Assembly (NCBI RefSeq): GCF_030209835.1
Contig: NZ_JARVRF010000026.1
Location: 1-64,000 of the forward strand
Source: Arthrobacter sp. efr-133-R2A-120
GTDB lineage: Bacteria > Actinomycetota > Actinomycetes > Actinomycetales > Micrococcaceae
Reading direction: 5' to 3'
DNA length: 64,000 bases
The notes beneath the pieces are model-generated. The model saw nothing but the letters and a program-made list of their open reading frames with translations, did not search any database and was not told where the DNA came from. The stretch's first letter is position 1; the number at the start of each line of letters is the position of its first letter. The position numbers and the translations under genes were made by a program. Below, one piece after another: positions 1-7,694 of the stretch.

Positions 1-113
1 CGGACTCCCCGCGGCTGCCCGCCGTCGAGCTGCCGCGGTCCGCGATCACGGTCCGGGAACAGGTCTCGGTCTGGCCCGTCGAAAGCAACTGGCGGGACGG
101 GGCTGACCAGTGA
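1..113 (+). CDS. C-terminal end of a circularly permuted ATP-grasp protein (partial)
   Basis: Only the last 36 codons are inside the window; reading from base 3 they end at a TGA at 111-113. The fragment ends WPVESNWRDGADQ. On its own it is too short to identify. It sits immediately upstream of an alpha-E gene and a transglutaminase-like gene, and that trio normally begins with a circularly permuted type-2 ATP-grasp protein (DUF404/DUF407), so the family is inferred from gene order. The stop codon lies inside a 16-bp direct duplication described separately. Confidence 0.5.
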   Translation, partial: DSPRLPAVELPRSAITVREQVSVWPVESNWRDGADQ

Positions 114-134
114 ACCGCGGGGCTGACCAGTGAA
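99..134. repeat. 16-bp direct duplication spanning a stop codon
   Basis: The 16-mer GGGGCTGACCAGTGAA occurs at 99-114 and again at 119-134, a 20-bp period. The first copy carries the stop codon of the upstream gene and the second carries an identical out-of-use stop. It looks like a recent slippage or tandem duplication at the gene boundary, which lengthened the spacer before the next gene. Confidence 0.85.
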
Positions 135-178
135 TGAAGGTACCACCACATCAATCCGTAGCCACAGGAGGTAGAAAC

Positions 179-1105
179 ATGCTCAGCCGTATCGCTGAAT
201 CGCTGTTCTGGATCGGCCGCTATGTGGAGCGGGCCGACGGAACGGCCAGAATCCTGGACGTACACCTCGAACGCCTCAATGGCCTGGGCGAAGACGAGCA
301 GAACCGCGTCTCGAGGAACCTTCTGGCCCTGATGGGCTCTGACCCCGGGACGGAGGCCGTGACGCTGGATCGGCTCCTCAAATGCCTGGCCCATGACAAG
401 GCGAACCCCACGTCCATCGCGGGATCGCTCTCCGCGGCCCGGGAGAACGCGAGGCGCGCCAGGGAAACGGTGTCGTCAAGCCTCTGGGAAGGGCTGAACA
501 CCACCCACAACGGACTCAAGAAACAACGCAAGGACCTGGTGGGAACATACCGCTTCTGCCATTGGGTGCTTGAACGCACCGCCATGGTCTCCGGCTCTGC
601 CGACTCGACCGTCAGCCACGATGACAGTTGGCTCTTCATGGTGTTGGGGCGTTCCCTGGAACGCGCCGATATGACGGCGCGCATGCTCTCCACAAGGGAC
701 TTGCTCTCCGGCAGCCTCTCATGGGTGAACATGCTCCATTGTGCCGGGGCCTACGAATCATTCCTGCGGAACCGGGGTGGATCCTCGGGAGACCAGGACG
801 CTGCCGAATTCCTTCTCCTGGACAGGCTTTTCCCCCGCTCCATCGTGTACGCGCTGCGGGACGCCGAAGAGTGCCTTTCCAAGCTGGACCCCTCCGCGCA
901 ACGGGTGGGTTTCATCGACGACGCCCGGCGGGTGGTGGGGCAGGCCCGCACCTTCCTGGAGTTCCATCGCACGGACAATCTCCTTGAGGAACTGCCCGAG
1001 CATATGGACCGCGTGCAGAGGGCGGTCAGTCAAGCCTCCGAGGCCGTCTCCCGCAAATACTTCAACCAGGCCTCTGAACTCGAATGGATAGGGGAAGTCT
1101 CATGA
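179..1105 (+). CDS. alpha-E domain-containing protein (DUF403)
   Basis: This 308-residue protein matches the alpha-E family (formerly DUF403), an all-helical protein of unknown biochemistry encoded next to ATP-grasp and transglutaminase-like proteins. That set has been proposed to act in peptide ligation or modification. The N-terminus MLSRIAESLFWIGRYVERAD is the family hallmark, and a second related motif, SWLFMVLGRSLERADMTARM, appears mid-protein. The ATG at 179 is chosen over the in-frame ATG at 134 because it follows an AGGAGGT ribosome site with good spacing and begins exactly at the conserved motif. The stop overlaps the next gene's ATG (ATGA at 1102-1105), indicating translational coupling. 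Confidence 0.93.
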   Translation: MLSRIAESLFWIGRYVERADGTARILDVHLERLNGLGEDEQNRVSRNLLALMGSDPGTEAVTLDRLLKCLAHDKANPTSIAGSLSAARENARRARETVSSSLWEGLNTTHNGLKKQRKDLVGTYRFCHWVLERTAMVSGSADSTVSHDDSWLFMVLGRSLERADMTARMLSTRDLLSGSLSWVNMLHCAGAYESFLRNRGGSSGDQDAAEFLLLDRLFPRSIVYALRDAEECLSKLDPSAQRVGFIDDARRVVGQARTFLEFHRTDNLLEELPEHMDRVQRAVSQASEAVSRKYFNQASELEWIGEVS

Positions 1106-1950
1106 CCCGGCTCAGCATCGTGCACACCACGGCATACAAATACAAGAAGAGCGTGACCCGGTCCTACAACGAAGCGAGGTTGACGCCGCTCAGCGATGCC
1201 CAGCAGGTGGTGCTGGAATCCAGGCTGAAAGTGTCGCCATCGCAGGCCGCCGTCGGGAGCTATCGGGACTACTGGGGTTCCCGGGTGAGCACGTTCGACA
1301 TGCAGCACCGGCATGGCGAGATGAAAGTGACTGCTGTGTCCACCGTCGAGGTGGACCGCGGCGCCGGGCCGCCGTCGTCGTCGGGACTTGGCTGGGACGA
1401 GATCAGATCCAGCACCACCACCGACGCCTTCAGCGAGTGGCTTGCGCCTTCTCAGCTCACGGCGATCGGCAAGGAGATCCGCAAGGCGGTGGCTGGTGTG
1501 GCGGCGGGCCTGGAACCGGCGGAAGCGGCCCCCGCCGTCATGGAATGGATGCGGGCCAACCTGGAGTATGTCAAGGGAGTCACCAGCGTCACCACCAATG
1601 CCGAGCAGGTCTGGCAACAGCGCAAGGGGGTTTGCCAAGACCTGGCCCACCTCGGGATTGCGGCTTTGCGCAGCCTGGGCATTCCGGCGCGGTACGTGTC
1701 GGGCTACATCCACCCGGTCCCCGATGCGGCTGTGGGGGAGACCGTTGCGGGACAGTCCCACGCGTGGCTCGAGTGGTGGGACGGCGAATGGCGCAGCTGG
1801 GATCCCACCAACCACAAGCCTGCAGGCAACCTCCACGTGACGGTGGCTCGCGGCCGGGACTACCGTGACGTTGCGCCGGTTCGGGGGATTCTTTCCGGCG
1901 GCGGCGGATCGGTCTTGAGCGTGCAGGTCCAGATCACCAGGCTCACCTGA
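1102..1950 (+). CDS. Transglutaminase-like cysteine peptidase-fold protein
   Basis: This 282-residue protein has an N-terminal beta-strand domain of the transglutaminase N-terminal type (residues about 1-100) and a transglutaminase-like core. The Cys-His-Asp triad is visible: Cys in GVCQDLAHLG (about residue 178), His in GQSHAWLEWW (about 220) and Asp in WDPTN (about 235). Family members near alpha-E and ATP-grasp genes are thought to be peptidases or amidases linked to peptide synthesis; the substrate is unknown. The ATG at 1102 overlaps the preceding TGA and follows GGGGAAG. An in-frame ATG at 1084 would lie inside the upstream gene and is less likely. A hairpin with a T-rich tail follows. 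Confidence 0.9.
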   Translation: MTRLSIVHTTAYKYKKSVTRSYNEARLTPLSDAQQVVLESRLKVSPSQAAVGSYRDYWGSRVSTFDMQHRHGEMKVTAVSTVEVDRGAGPPSSSGLGWDEIRSSTTTDAFSEWLAPSQLTAIGKEIRKAVAGVAAGLEPAEAAPAVMEWMRANLEYVKGVTSVTTNAEQVWQQRKGVCQDLAHLGIAALRSLGIPARYVSGYIHPVPDAAVGETVAGQSHAWLEWWDGEWRSWDPTNHKPAGNLHVTVARGRDYRDVAPVRGILSGGGGSVLSVQVQITRLT

Positions 1951-1973
1951 GCGGGGCGCCAGCTGTCGAACGG

Positions 1974-2012
1974 GCCCGACGGCGACTCCCGCCGTCGGGC
2001 GCTTCTTCTTTC
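1974..2012 (+). terminator. Rho-independent terminator after the transglutaminase gene
   Basis: There is a perfect 11-bp stem (1974-1984 with 1990-2000) around a 5-nt loop, followed by a T-rich stretch, GCTTCTTCTTTC. It lies 24 bases past the stop codon and closes the alpha-E/transglutaminase operon. Confidence 0.75.
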
Positions 2013-2078
2013 GGCAGGCGCGCCTCACCGTGAAAGCGCCCAAGGAATTCCCCGGACCGCCCCGTGGTTGACGCGGGC

Positions 2079-3119
2079 ATGAAACGAATCGGCTTTCTTT
2101 CCTTCGGCCATTGGGGACCCGTCCAAGGCTCGCGCACTCCTTCGGCCGGCGACGCCTTGCTCCAAGGGATCGACCTTGCGGTTGCGGCGGAGGAACTCGG
2201 CATCAACGGGGCCTTCTTCCGGGTGCACCACTTTGCGCGCCAGCAAGCCTCGCCGTTCCCCTTGCTGGCGGCCATCGCGGCCCGGACCAGCCGGATCGAA
2301 ATGGGCACGGGCGTGATCGACATGCGCTACGAAAACCCGCTCTACATGGCAGAAGAAGCAGCAGCGACTGACCTCATCAGCCAAGGCAGGCTCCAGTTGG
2401 GCGTCAGCCGTGGTTCACCCGAGCCGGCCCTGCACGGCTCGCGATACTTCGGCTACGCACCCGCCGAGGGCGAGGACGACGCCGCGATGGCCCGACGCCA
2501 CACTGCCGTCTTCCGGCATGCCATCGCAGGCCATGGAGTGGCCGAAGCCGATCCCTCCTTCATGGGCGGCGGCCGCGGCCTCCTGCCGATCCAGCCGTCG
2601 TCGCCCGGGCTGCCACGGCGCATCTGGTGGGGCGCAGGCACCCGCAAGACCGCCGTCTGGGCCGCGGAACAAGGCATGAACCTCATGAGCTCCACCCTCC
2701 TCACCGAGGACACAGGGGTTCCCTTCGACCAGCTCCAGGCCGAACAGATCAGCATGTTCCGGGAGGCTTGGGCGGCAGCCGGACACGGTTTCGAGCCCCG
2801 TGTTTCGGTCAGCCGCAGCATCATTCCCGTGGTGGACGACGAGGACGAACACTATTTCGGGCTCCGCGCGCAGGTGGAAAACCGGGACCAGGTGGGCATG
2901 CTCGACGGTGCCCTGTCACGTTTCGGCAAGAGCTACGTCGGCGCGCCCGATGACTTGGCCGAGGACCTCGCGCAGGACGCCGCGGTCCAGGCCGCGGACA
3001 CGGTGCTGATTACCGTGCCCAACCAACTCGGGGTGGAATACAACGCCAAGCTGCTGGGCAACATCGCCAAATACGTGGCTCCAGCGATCGGCTGGGAGGC
3101 GCCCGCCGAGCAAGCGTAA
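2079..3119 (+). CDS. LLM class flavin-dependent oxidoreductase
   Basis: This 346-residue protein resembles the bacterial luciferase-like monooxygenase superfamily, TIM-barrel enzymes using FMNH2 or F420H2. Visible features are the N-terminal strand MKRIGFLSFGHW, the segment FFRVHHFARQQASPFPLLAAIAART followed by RIEMGTGVIDMRYENP (typical of luciferase-like barrels), and GRLQLGVSRGSPEPA, which matches the flavin phosphate-binding region. The substrate cannot be deduced. The ATG at 2079 begins at the conserved motif; a GTG at 2064 in the same frame would add five residues and has an AAGGAA further upstream, so the start is not certain. It is a monocistronic gene between a terminator and the siroheme gene. 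Confidence 0.88.
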   Translation: MKRIGFLSFGHWGPVQGSRTPSAGDALLQGIDLAVAAEELGINGAFFRVHHFARQQASPFPLLAAIAARTSRIEMGTGVIDMRYENPLYMAEEAAATDLISQGRLQLGVSRGSPEPALHGSRYFGYAPAEGEDDAAMARRHTAVFRHAIAGHGVAEADPSFMGGGRGLLPIQPSSPGLPRRIWWGAGTRKTAVWAAEQGMNLMSSTLLTEDTGVPFDQLQAEQISMFREAWAAAGHGFEPRVSVSRSIIPVVDDEDEHYFGLRAQVENRDQVGMLDGALSRFGKSYVGAPDDLAEDLAQDAAVQAADTVLITVPNQLGVEYNAKLLGNIAKYVAPAIGWEAPAEQA

Positions 3120-3198
3120 TGTGACGCCGGGTTACCTAGCGTGAACTGGTGTTTCCGGACCTTTGAAGCATGTTACGGCCCGGCCCTACAGTTTTTTC

Positions 3199-4455
3199 AT
3201 GGCAATACAGGACATCTACCCCACAGCCCTGCGGCTGCTCGGCCGCCCGGTGCTGGTGGTGGGCGGCGGATCAGTGGCTGCCCGACGCGCCAAGGGACTG
3301 CTCGACGCCGGCGCCCGGGTGACCGTGGTTGCCCCCGTTGCCTCTGACGCGCTCCGCGAACTCGCCGCCTCCGGCCTGCTCACGTGGGAGCCGCGCACTT
3401 ACCTTTCCTCCGACGTCGACGGCGTCTGGTTCGTCCAGACGGCCACTGGCGTTGCCGCTGTGGACGCCCAGGTAGCCGCCGACGCCGAGGCGCAGCGCGT
3501 CTGGTGCGTCAACGCCTCGGACCACGAATCCTCGGCAGCCTGGACGCCCGCCGTCGCCGTAGTCGACGACGTGAAGATCGCCATCAACGCCGGGGGAGAC
3601 CCACGCCGTGCCATGGCCTTGCGCGACGCAGTTGCCACCGCACTTGAGACGGGAGACCTCCCGCTGCGCCGTCGTCGTGCCTCCACCGGAAGCGTAGCCC
3701 TCGTGGGTGGCGGCCCTGGTGACTCCGGACTCATCACCGTCCGCGGCCGTCGCCTCCTGGGCCAGGCCGACGTCGTCGTCGCGGACCGCCTCGGACCGCG
3801 CGGCTTGCTGCAGGAACTCGCTCCGGACGTCCGCGTGATCGAGGTCGGAAAGACCCCCGGCCACCACCCCGTTCCGCAACTGGAGATCAACCGGATCCTC
3901 GTGGAGGAAGCCCTGGCCGGCCACCGTGTGGTCCGGCTCAAAGGCGGCGACCCCTACGTCCTGGGCCGCGGCGGCGAGGAAGCCGAATTCTGCCGGCAGA
4001 ACGGCGTCGAGGTAGAAGTGGTTCCCGGTGTGACCTCGGCGATTTCCGTACCGGCGGCAGCAGGCATTCCCGTGACGCACCGCGGACTCGCGAAGGGCTT
4101 CAGCGTGGTGACAGGCCACGAGGAACTGTCCGAAGTCCCGGCCCGGCCCGACCACACCGTGATCCTGCTCATGGGAGTTGCCAAACTTCGCGAATCCGCC
4201 GCTGCCCTCGCGGAATCCGGAATGCCCTTGGACACGCCAGTAGGTATCGTAGAGAACGGCTACATGCCCGAACAGCGCGTCACGATCGGCACTCTGGCGA
4301 CGATTGCCGATCAAGCCGAGGCCGCCGGCGTCGCAAACCCCGCAGTCATTGTGATCGGCGATGTGGTGCGTGTCAGCCCGTTTGCCCCCGAACATTTCAA
4401 GACCGCTGACTACAGCACCCTGAGCCCCAACAAGCCCCGCGTCGTTACCCCCTAG
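3199..4455 (+). CDS. cobA: Fused precorrin-2 dehydrogenase-like / uroporphyrinogen-III C-methyltransferase
   Basis: This 418-residue fusion has an N-terminal Rossmann module (residues about 1-150) with LVVGGGSVAARRA, like precorrin-2 dehydrogenase (SirC/CysG N-terminus). From about residue 167 follows a SAM-dependent uroporphyrinogen-III methyltransferase with ALVGGGPGDSGLITVRGRR, VVADRLG, RLKGGDPYVLGRGGEE and VPGVTSAISVPAAAGIPVTHRG. Together these make siroheme precursors for sulfite or nitrite reductase. The N-terminal half is about 50 residues shorter than in E. coli CysG, so the dimerisation/chelatase segment is reduced. The ATG at 3199 is preferred; an in-frame TTG at 3163 lacks a good ribosome site. 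An FprA-type reductase follows in the same direction. Confidence 0.92.
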   Translation: MAIQDIYPTALRLLGRPVLVVGGGSVAARRAKGLLDAGARVTVVAPVASDALRELAASGLLTWEPRTYLSSDVDGVWFVQTATGVAAVDAQVAADAEAQRVWCVNASDHESSAAWTPAVAVVDDVKIAINAGGDPRRAMALRDAVATALETGDLPLRRRRASTGSVALVGGGPGDSGLITVRGRRLLGQADVVVADRLGPRGLLQELAPDVRVIEVGKTPGHHPVPQLEINRILVEEALAGHRVVRLKGGDPYVLGRGGEEAEFCRQNGVEVEVVPGVTSAISVPAAAGIPVTHRGLAKGFSVVTGHEELSEVPARPDHTVILLMGVAKLRESAAALAESGMPLDTPVGIVENGYMPEQRVTIGTLATIADQAEAAGVANPAVIVIGDVVRVSPFAPEHFKTADYSTLSPNKPRVVTP

Positions 4456-4462
4456 CCCCTCA

Positions 4463-4528
4463 CCCAACTAGCTCGCAGTTGTTGTCGTTATGAGCCCTCA
4501 AAACGACAACGAATGCGAGCTAGTTGGG
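4463..4528. repeat. 66-bp palindromic repeat, family P66, copy 1
   Basis: A near-perfect inverted repeat. The left arm starts CCCAACTAGCTCGCAGTTGT and the right arm ends GAATGCGAGCTAGTTGGG, around a short GAGCCCTC centre. Copies of exactly the same length occur at 9705-9770 and 30190-30255. It lies between the siroheme gene and an FprA-type reductase. A TTG inside the right arm is in frame with that reductase but is not thought to be its start. Confidence 0.92.
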
Positions 4529-4553
4529 AAGCACACTGAAAAGGAACACAGCC

Positions 4554-6020
4554 GTGTCATCTAGCACCACCGTAGGAACCGCCGCACGTCCGCTGCGCGT
4601 CGCCGTCGTCGGCTCCGGCCCGGCCGGCGTCTACGCAGCTGACATCCTGACCAAGAGCGAGGCCGTCAAGAGCGGCGAGCTGACGGTCAGCATCGACCTC
4701 TTCGACCGCTACCCGGCCCCCTACGGCCTGATCCGCTATGGCGTTGCCCCGGACCACCCCCGCATCAAGGGCATCGTGAACGCCCTGCACAAGGTCCTGG
4801 ACCGCGGCGACATCCGCTTCTTCGGCAACGTCGACTACGGCACGGACATCTCCATCGAAGACCTGCGCACGCACTACGACGCCGTCATCTTCGCCACCGG
4901 CGCCATCAAGGACGCGGACCTGAACATCCCCGGCATCGAACTGGAGGGCTCCTTCGGCGGCGCCGACTTCGTCTCGTGGTACGACGGCCACCCCGACGTT
5001 TCCCGCGAGTGGCCGTTGGAAGCCACCTCCGTGGCGGTCCTCGGCAACGGCAATGTGGCACTGGACGTTGCCCGCGTCCTCTCCAAGCACGCCGACGACC
5101 TCCTGGTGACCGAAATCCCGGACAACGTCTACGCCGGCCTCAAGGCTTCCCCGGTTACCGATGTTCACGTCTTCGGCCGCCGCGGTCCGGCGCAGGTGAA
5201 GTTCACCCCGCTGGAACTCCGCGAGCTGTCCCACTCCAAGGACGTGGACATCATCCTCTACGCCGAGGACTTCGAGTTCGACGAAGAGTCGGACCGCCAG
5301 ATCCAGACGAACAATCAGACCAAGACCATGGTGGGCACCCTCACCAACTGGATCGCCGAGCAGCCGGAGGACCTCTCCGAGCTCAAGGCCTCCCGCCGCC
5401 TGCACCTGCACTTCCTGCACAGCCCGGTGGAGATCGTCGACTCGGCAGAGAACCCGGGCAAGGTTGCCGCGATCAAGTTCGAGCGCACCGAACTGGACGG
5501 CACGGGCAACGCACGCGGTACCGGCGAGATCGTCGACTACCCTGTCCAGGCCGTATACCGCGCCATCGGCTACTTCGGCTCCGCCCTGCCGGATGTCGAG
5601 TTCGATCACCGGCGCGGGGTCGTCCAGAACGACGGCGGCCGCGTGCTGGACGCTTCCGGCGAGCACGTTCCGGGCCTGTACGCAACGGGTTGGATCAAGC
5701 GGGGCCCCATCGGCCTCATCGGCCACACCAAGGGTGACGCACTGGAGACGGTCACGTACCTCCTGGAAGACCGCGAAAACCTGCCGCTCGCCGCCGTTCC
5801 CGAGGCGGACGCCGTCGTCGAACTCCTGGACGCCCGCGGCGTGAAGTTCACCAGCTGGGAAGGCTGGCTCGCCCTGGACGCCCACGAGCTCGCCTTGGGT
5901 GCCGCCGCTTCCGACGCCGGCACATCGCACGGCGTCGAGGTCCAGCGCGAACGCATCAAGGTTGTGCCGCGTGAGGACATGGTGGACATCTCCCGCGACG
6001 GCGTAGCCGCACAGGTCTAG
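4554..6020 (+). CDS. fprA: FAD-dependent ferredoxin/adrenodoxin-type NADP reductase (FprA family), copy 1
   Basis: This 488-residue enzyme should move electrons between NADPH and ferredoxin in the cytoplasm. The N-terminal FAD dinucleotide motif [13 protein letters not shown] is at about residues 20-32. [20 protein letters not shown] follows, which is typical of adrenodoxin-reductase-type FprA. The NADP motif [14 protein letters not shown] is at about 160, and [20 protein letters not shown] is near the C-terminus. The chosen GTG at 4554 follows AAAAGGA; the longer reading from a TTG at 4524 would start inside a palindromic repeat. Its position after the siroheme gene suggests it feeds a sulfite or nitrite reductase. 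A very similar paralogue lies at 15580-17013. Confidence 0.93.
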   Translation: MSSSTTVGTAARPLRVAVVGSGPAGVYAADILTKSEAVKSGELTVSIDLFDRYPAPYGLIRYGVAPDHPRIKGIVNALHKVLDRGDIRFFGNVDYGTDISIEDLRTHYDAVIFATGAIKDADLNIPGIELEGSFGGADFVSWYDGHPDVSREWPLEATSVAVLGNGNVALDVARVLSKHADDLLVTEIPDNVYAGLKASPVTDVHVFGRRGPAQVKFTPLELRELSHSKDVDIILYAEDFEFDEESDRQIQTNNQTKTMVGTLTNWIAEQPEDLSELKASRRLHLHFLHSPVEIVDSAENPGKVAAIKFERTELDGTGNARGTGEIVDYPVQAVYRAIGYFGSALPDVEFDHRRGVVQNDGGRVLDASGEHVPGLYATGWIKRGPIGLIGHTKGDALETVTYLLEDRENLPLAAVPEADAVVELLDARGVKFTSWEGWLALDAHELALGAAASDAGTSHGVEVQRERIKVVPREDMVDISRDGVAAQV

Positions 6021-6025
6021 TTCTA

Positions 6026-6088
6026 CAACGGGGGGTCACTTAGCGCCCATCCGGAGCATCGGAATGGGCGCTAAGTGACCCCGCGTTG
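6026..6088. repeat. 63-bp palindromic repeat, family GGGGTCAC, copy 1
   Basis: An inverted repeat whose arms read GGGGTCACTTAGCGCCCAT and ATGGGCGCTAAGTGACCCC, around a centre of about 14 nt and flanked by CAACG/CGTTG. Longer-armed relatives are at 49858-49922 and 50897-50961. Here it lies directly after the FprA stop and may also act as a terminator. Confidence 0.9.
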
Positions 6089-6114
6089 CGCGTTTTCGGG
6101 GCTAAACTCTCCGC

Positions 6115-7494
6115 ATGGACGTCGTGGTCATTGAAACCACCCCGCTGGGGGACCGCAGCTACCTCGTTCATGACGGCACGGTGGCGCTCGTGATCGACCC
6201 CCAGCGTGACACCGACCGCGTCGAAACAGCAGCTCGTGCTGCGGAAGTGGCCATCACGCACGTCGCAGAGACCCACCTCCACAACGACTACCTCACGGGT
6301 GGCCTCATCCTCGCCCGTGACCACGACGCCCGCTACTTGGTGAATGCCGCGGACAACGTGGCGTTTGAGCGTGAGCCGATTGTTCCGGGGCAGGCGTTCG
6401 AGGTAGGCCGGCTTTCAGTCAAACCGGTGGCCACTCCGGGCCATACGCACACGCACCTGGCCTATGTCGTTTCGGACCCCGACCCCGGGGCGGGCGTCCG
6501 GCAAGCGGTGTTCTCCGGTGGCAGCCTGCTCTACGGTTCGGTGGGCCGGACGGATTTGATTGGCCCGGACGATACTGCTGGACTGGCTCGTGACCAATAC
6601 GCCTCGGTTCGGAGGCTCGTAGCTGAGTCAGCACCGGACGCGATCCTGTATCCCACCCATGGCTTCGGTTCGTTCTGCTCCATCGGTCCCGCGAGCAGGA
6701 TCCCCGCATCGACGATCGGGGAGCAGGCCGCCACCAATCATGCGCTCACCGACCCGGACGAAGACCACTTTGTCAGGCACCTCCTGGCGAATATCACGGC
6801 CTACCCGAGCTACTACGCCCACATGAGTCCGCTCAACGCCCTGGGCCCGGGGCCCGCGTTGCTGGAAGTCCCGGAATCGGTGGAATCCGCTGAGCTGGAG
6901 CGCAGGCTCGAGGCCGGGGAATGGGTGGTGGACCTGCGCAACCGGGTCGCATTCGCTGCGAGCCACCTGCGCGGCAGTGTGGCCTTTGAATACGGGTCGG
7001 GATCGAGCTTCACGAGCTACCTTGGTTGGGTCCTGCCATGGAACCAGCCGCTGACCCTGCTCGGCGCCCATGACGACGTCGAAAAGGCCATTCGCGACCT
7101 CGCGAGGATCGGGATCGACTCCCCGGATACCGCCGTCGGCGAGGATCCCGGGGCTCTGGCACCAGGCGCATCCGTGGTGCAGTATCCGATCAGCGGCTGG
7201 GCGGGGCTGGTGCGGGACCGGGCCCCGGGTGAAACGGTCCTGGACGTACGCCGAACCGAAGAATTTGGCGCCTCCCATGTGTCCGGGGCAGTGAATGTTC
7301 CGCTGCACGAGCTTCTGCTCCGGCTGGACGAGTTGCCGATGGCGAGGATCTGGGTGCATTGCACTTCCGGCTACCGGGCCAGCGTCGCCGCAAGCCTGCT
7401 TCATCGTGGAGGCCGCGACGTGGTGCTTATCGACGCACTATTCCGCGAGGCGGCTAATGCCGGCGTCGAGCTGACAAGCTCCGCTCCGGCCTAA
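6115..7494 (+). CDS. MBL-fold metallo-hydrolase fused to rhodanese domains
   Basis: This 459-residue protein has an N-terminal metallo-beta-lactamase fold (about 1-235) and two rhodanese-like domains. Metal ligands are visible in ETHLHNDYLTGG (about residue 53), TPGHTHTHLAY and YPTHGFGS. The usual HxHxDH reads HxHNDY, which is common in this rhodanese-linked subfamily. The first rhodanese domain (about 255-340) lacks a catalytic Cys; the second has WVHCTSGYRAS, with Cys at about 415. The architecture resembles persulfide dioxygenase/sulfurtransferase fusions that oxidise glutathione- or bacillithiol-type persulfides. Nearby siroheme and ferredoxin reductase genes fit sulfur metabolism. The exact substrate is inferred. 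Confidence 0.88.
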   Translation: MDVVVIETTPLGDRSYLVHDGTVALVIDPQRDTDRVETAARAAEVAITHVAETHLHNDYLTGGLILARDHDARYLVNAADNVAFEREPIVPGQAFEVGRLSVKPVATPGHTHTHLAYVVSDPDPGAGVRQAVFSGGSLLYGSVGRTDLIGPDDTAGLARDQYASVRRLVAESAPDAILYPTHGFGSFCSIGPASRIPASTIGEQAATNHALTDPDEDHFVRHLLANITAYPSYYAHMSPLNALGPGPALLEVPESVESAELERRLEAGEWVVDLRNRVAFAASHLRGSVAFEYGSGSSFTSYLGWVLPWNQPLTLLGAHDDVEKAIRDLARIGIDSPDTAVGEDPGALAPGASVVQYPISGWAGLVRDRAPGETVLDVRRTEEFGASHVSGAVNVPLHELLLRLDELPMARIWVHCTSGYRASVAASLLHRGGRDVVLIDALFREAANAGVELTSSAPA

Positions 7495-7503
7495 ACTGCG
7501 GCA

Positions 7504-7694
7504 GACGCTCGCTCACCTATGGGTTGTTTCCGGCGGACGGTCGCTCACCTATGGGGCGTTTCCGTCGGACGGTCGCTCACATGATGTGAGCGGGCGTCGG
7601 GGAAAGCCGGTCAGATGTGAGCGAGCGTCGGTCAAAACCGCGATAGATGTGAGCGAGCGTCGGGGGAAAGCCGGTCGGATGTGAGCGAGCGTCA
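7504..7694. repeat. 32-bp-period repeat array: three direct then four inverted units
   Basis: The 13-bp core GACGSTCGCTCAC occurs in the forward direction at 7504, 7536 and 7568. Its reverse complement GTGAGCGAGCGTC then occurs at 7586 (one mismatch), 7617, 7649 and 7681. Spacing is 32 bp within each half (31 once), and the axis of symmetry is near 7581-7585. The linkers are themselves similar (ATGGGGCGTTTCC in one half, GGGGAAAGCCGGTC in the other). The last unit overlaps the GntR stop codon (7692-7694). The cores are too short and the linkers too alike for a CRISPR. Confidence 0.92.

Noticed and set aside
3271..4467. 398-codon minus-strand frame opposite the siroheme gene
   Set aside because: Antisense shadow; the plus strand has clear SUMT motifs.
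7504..7694. CRISPR array
   Set aside because: Cores are only 13 bp, four are inverted relative to three, linkers resemble each other, and there are no cas genes nearby.
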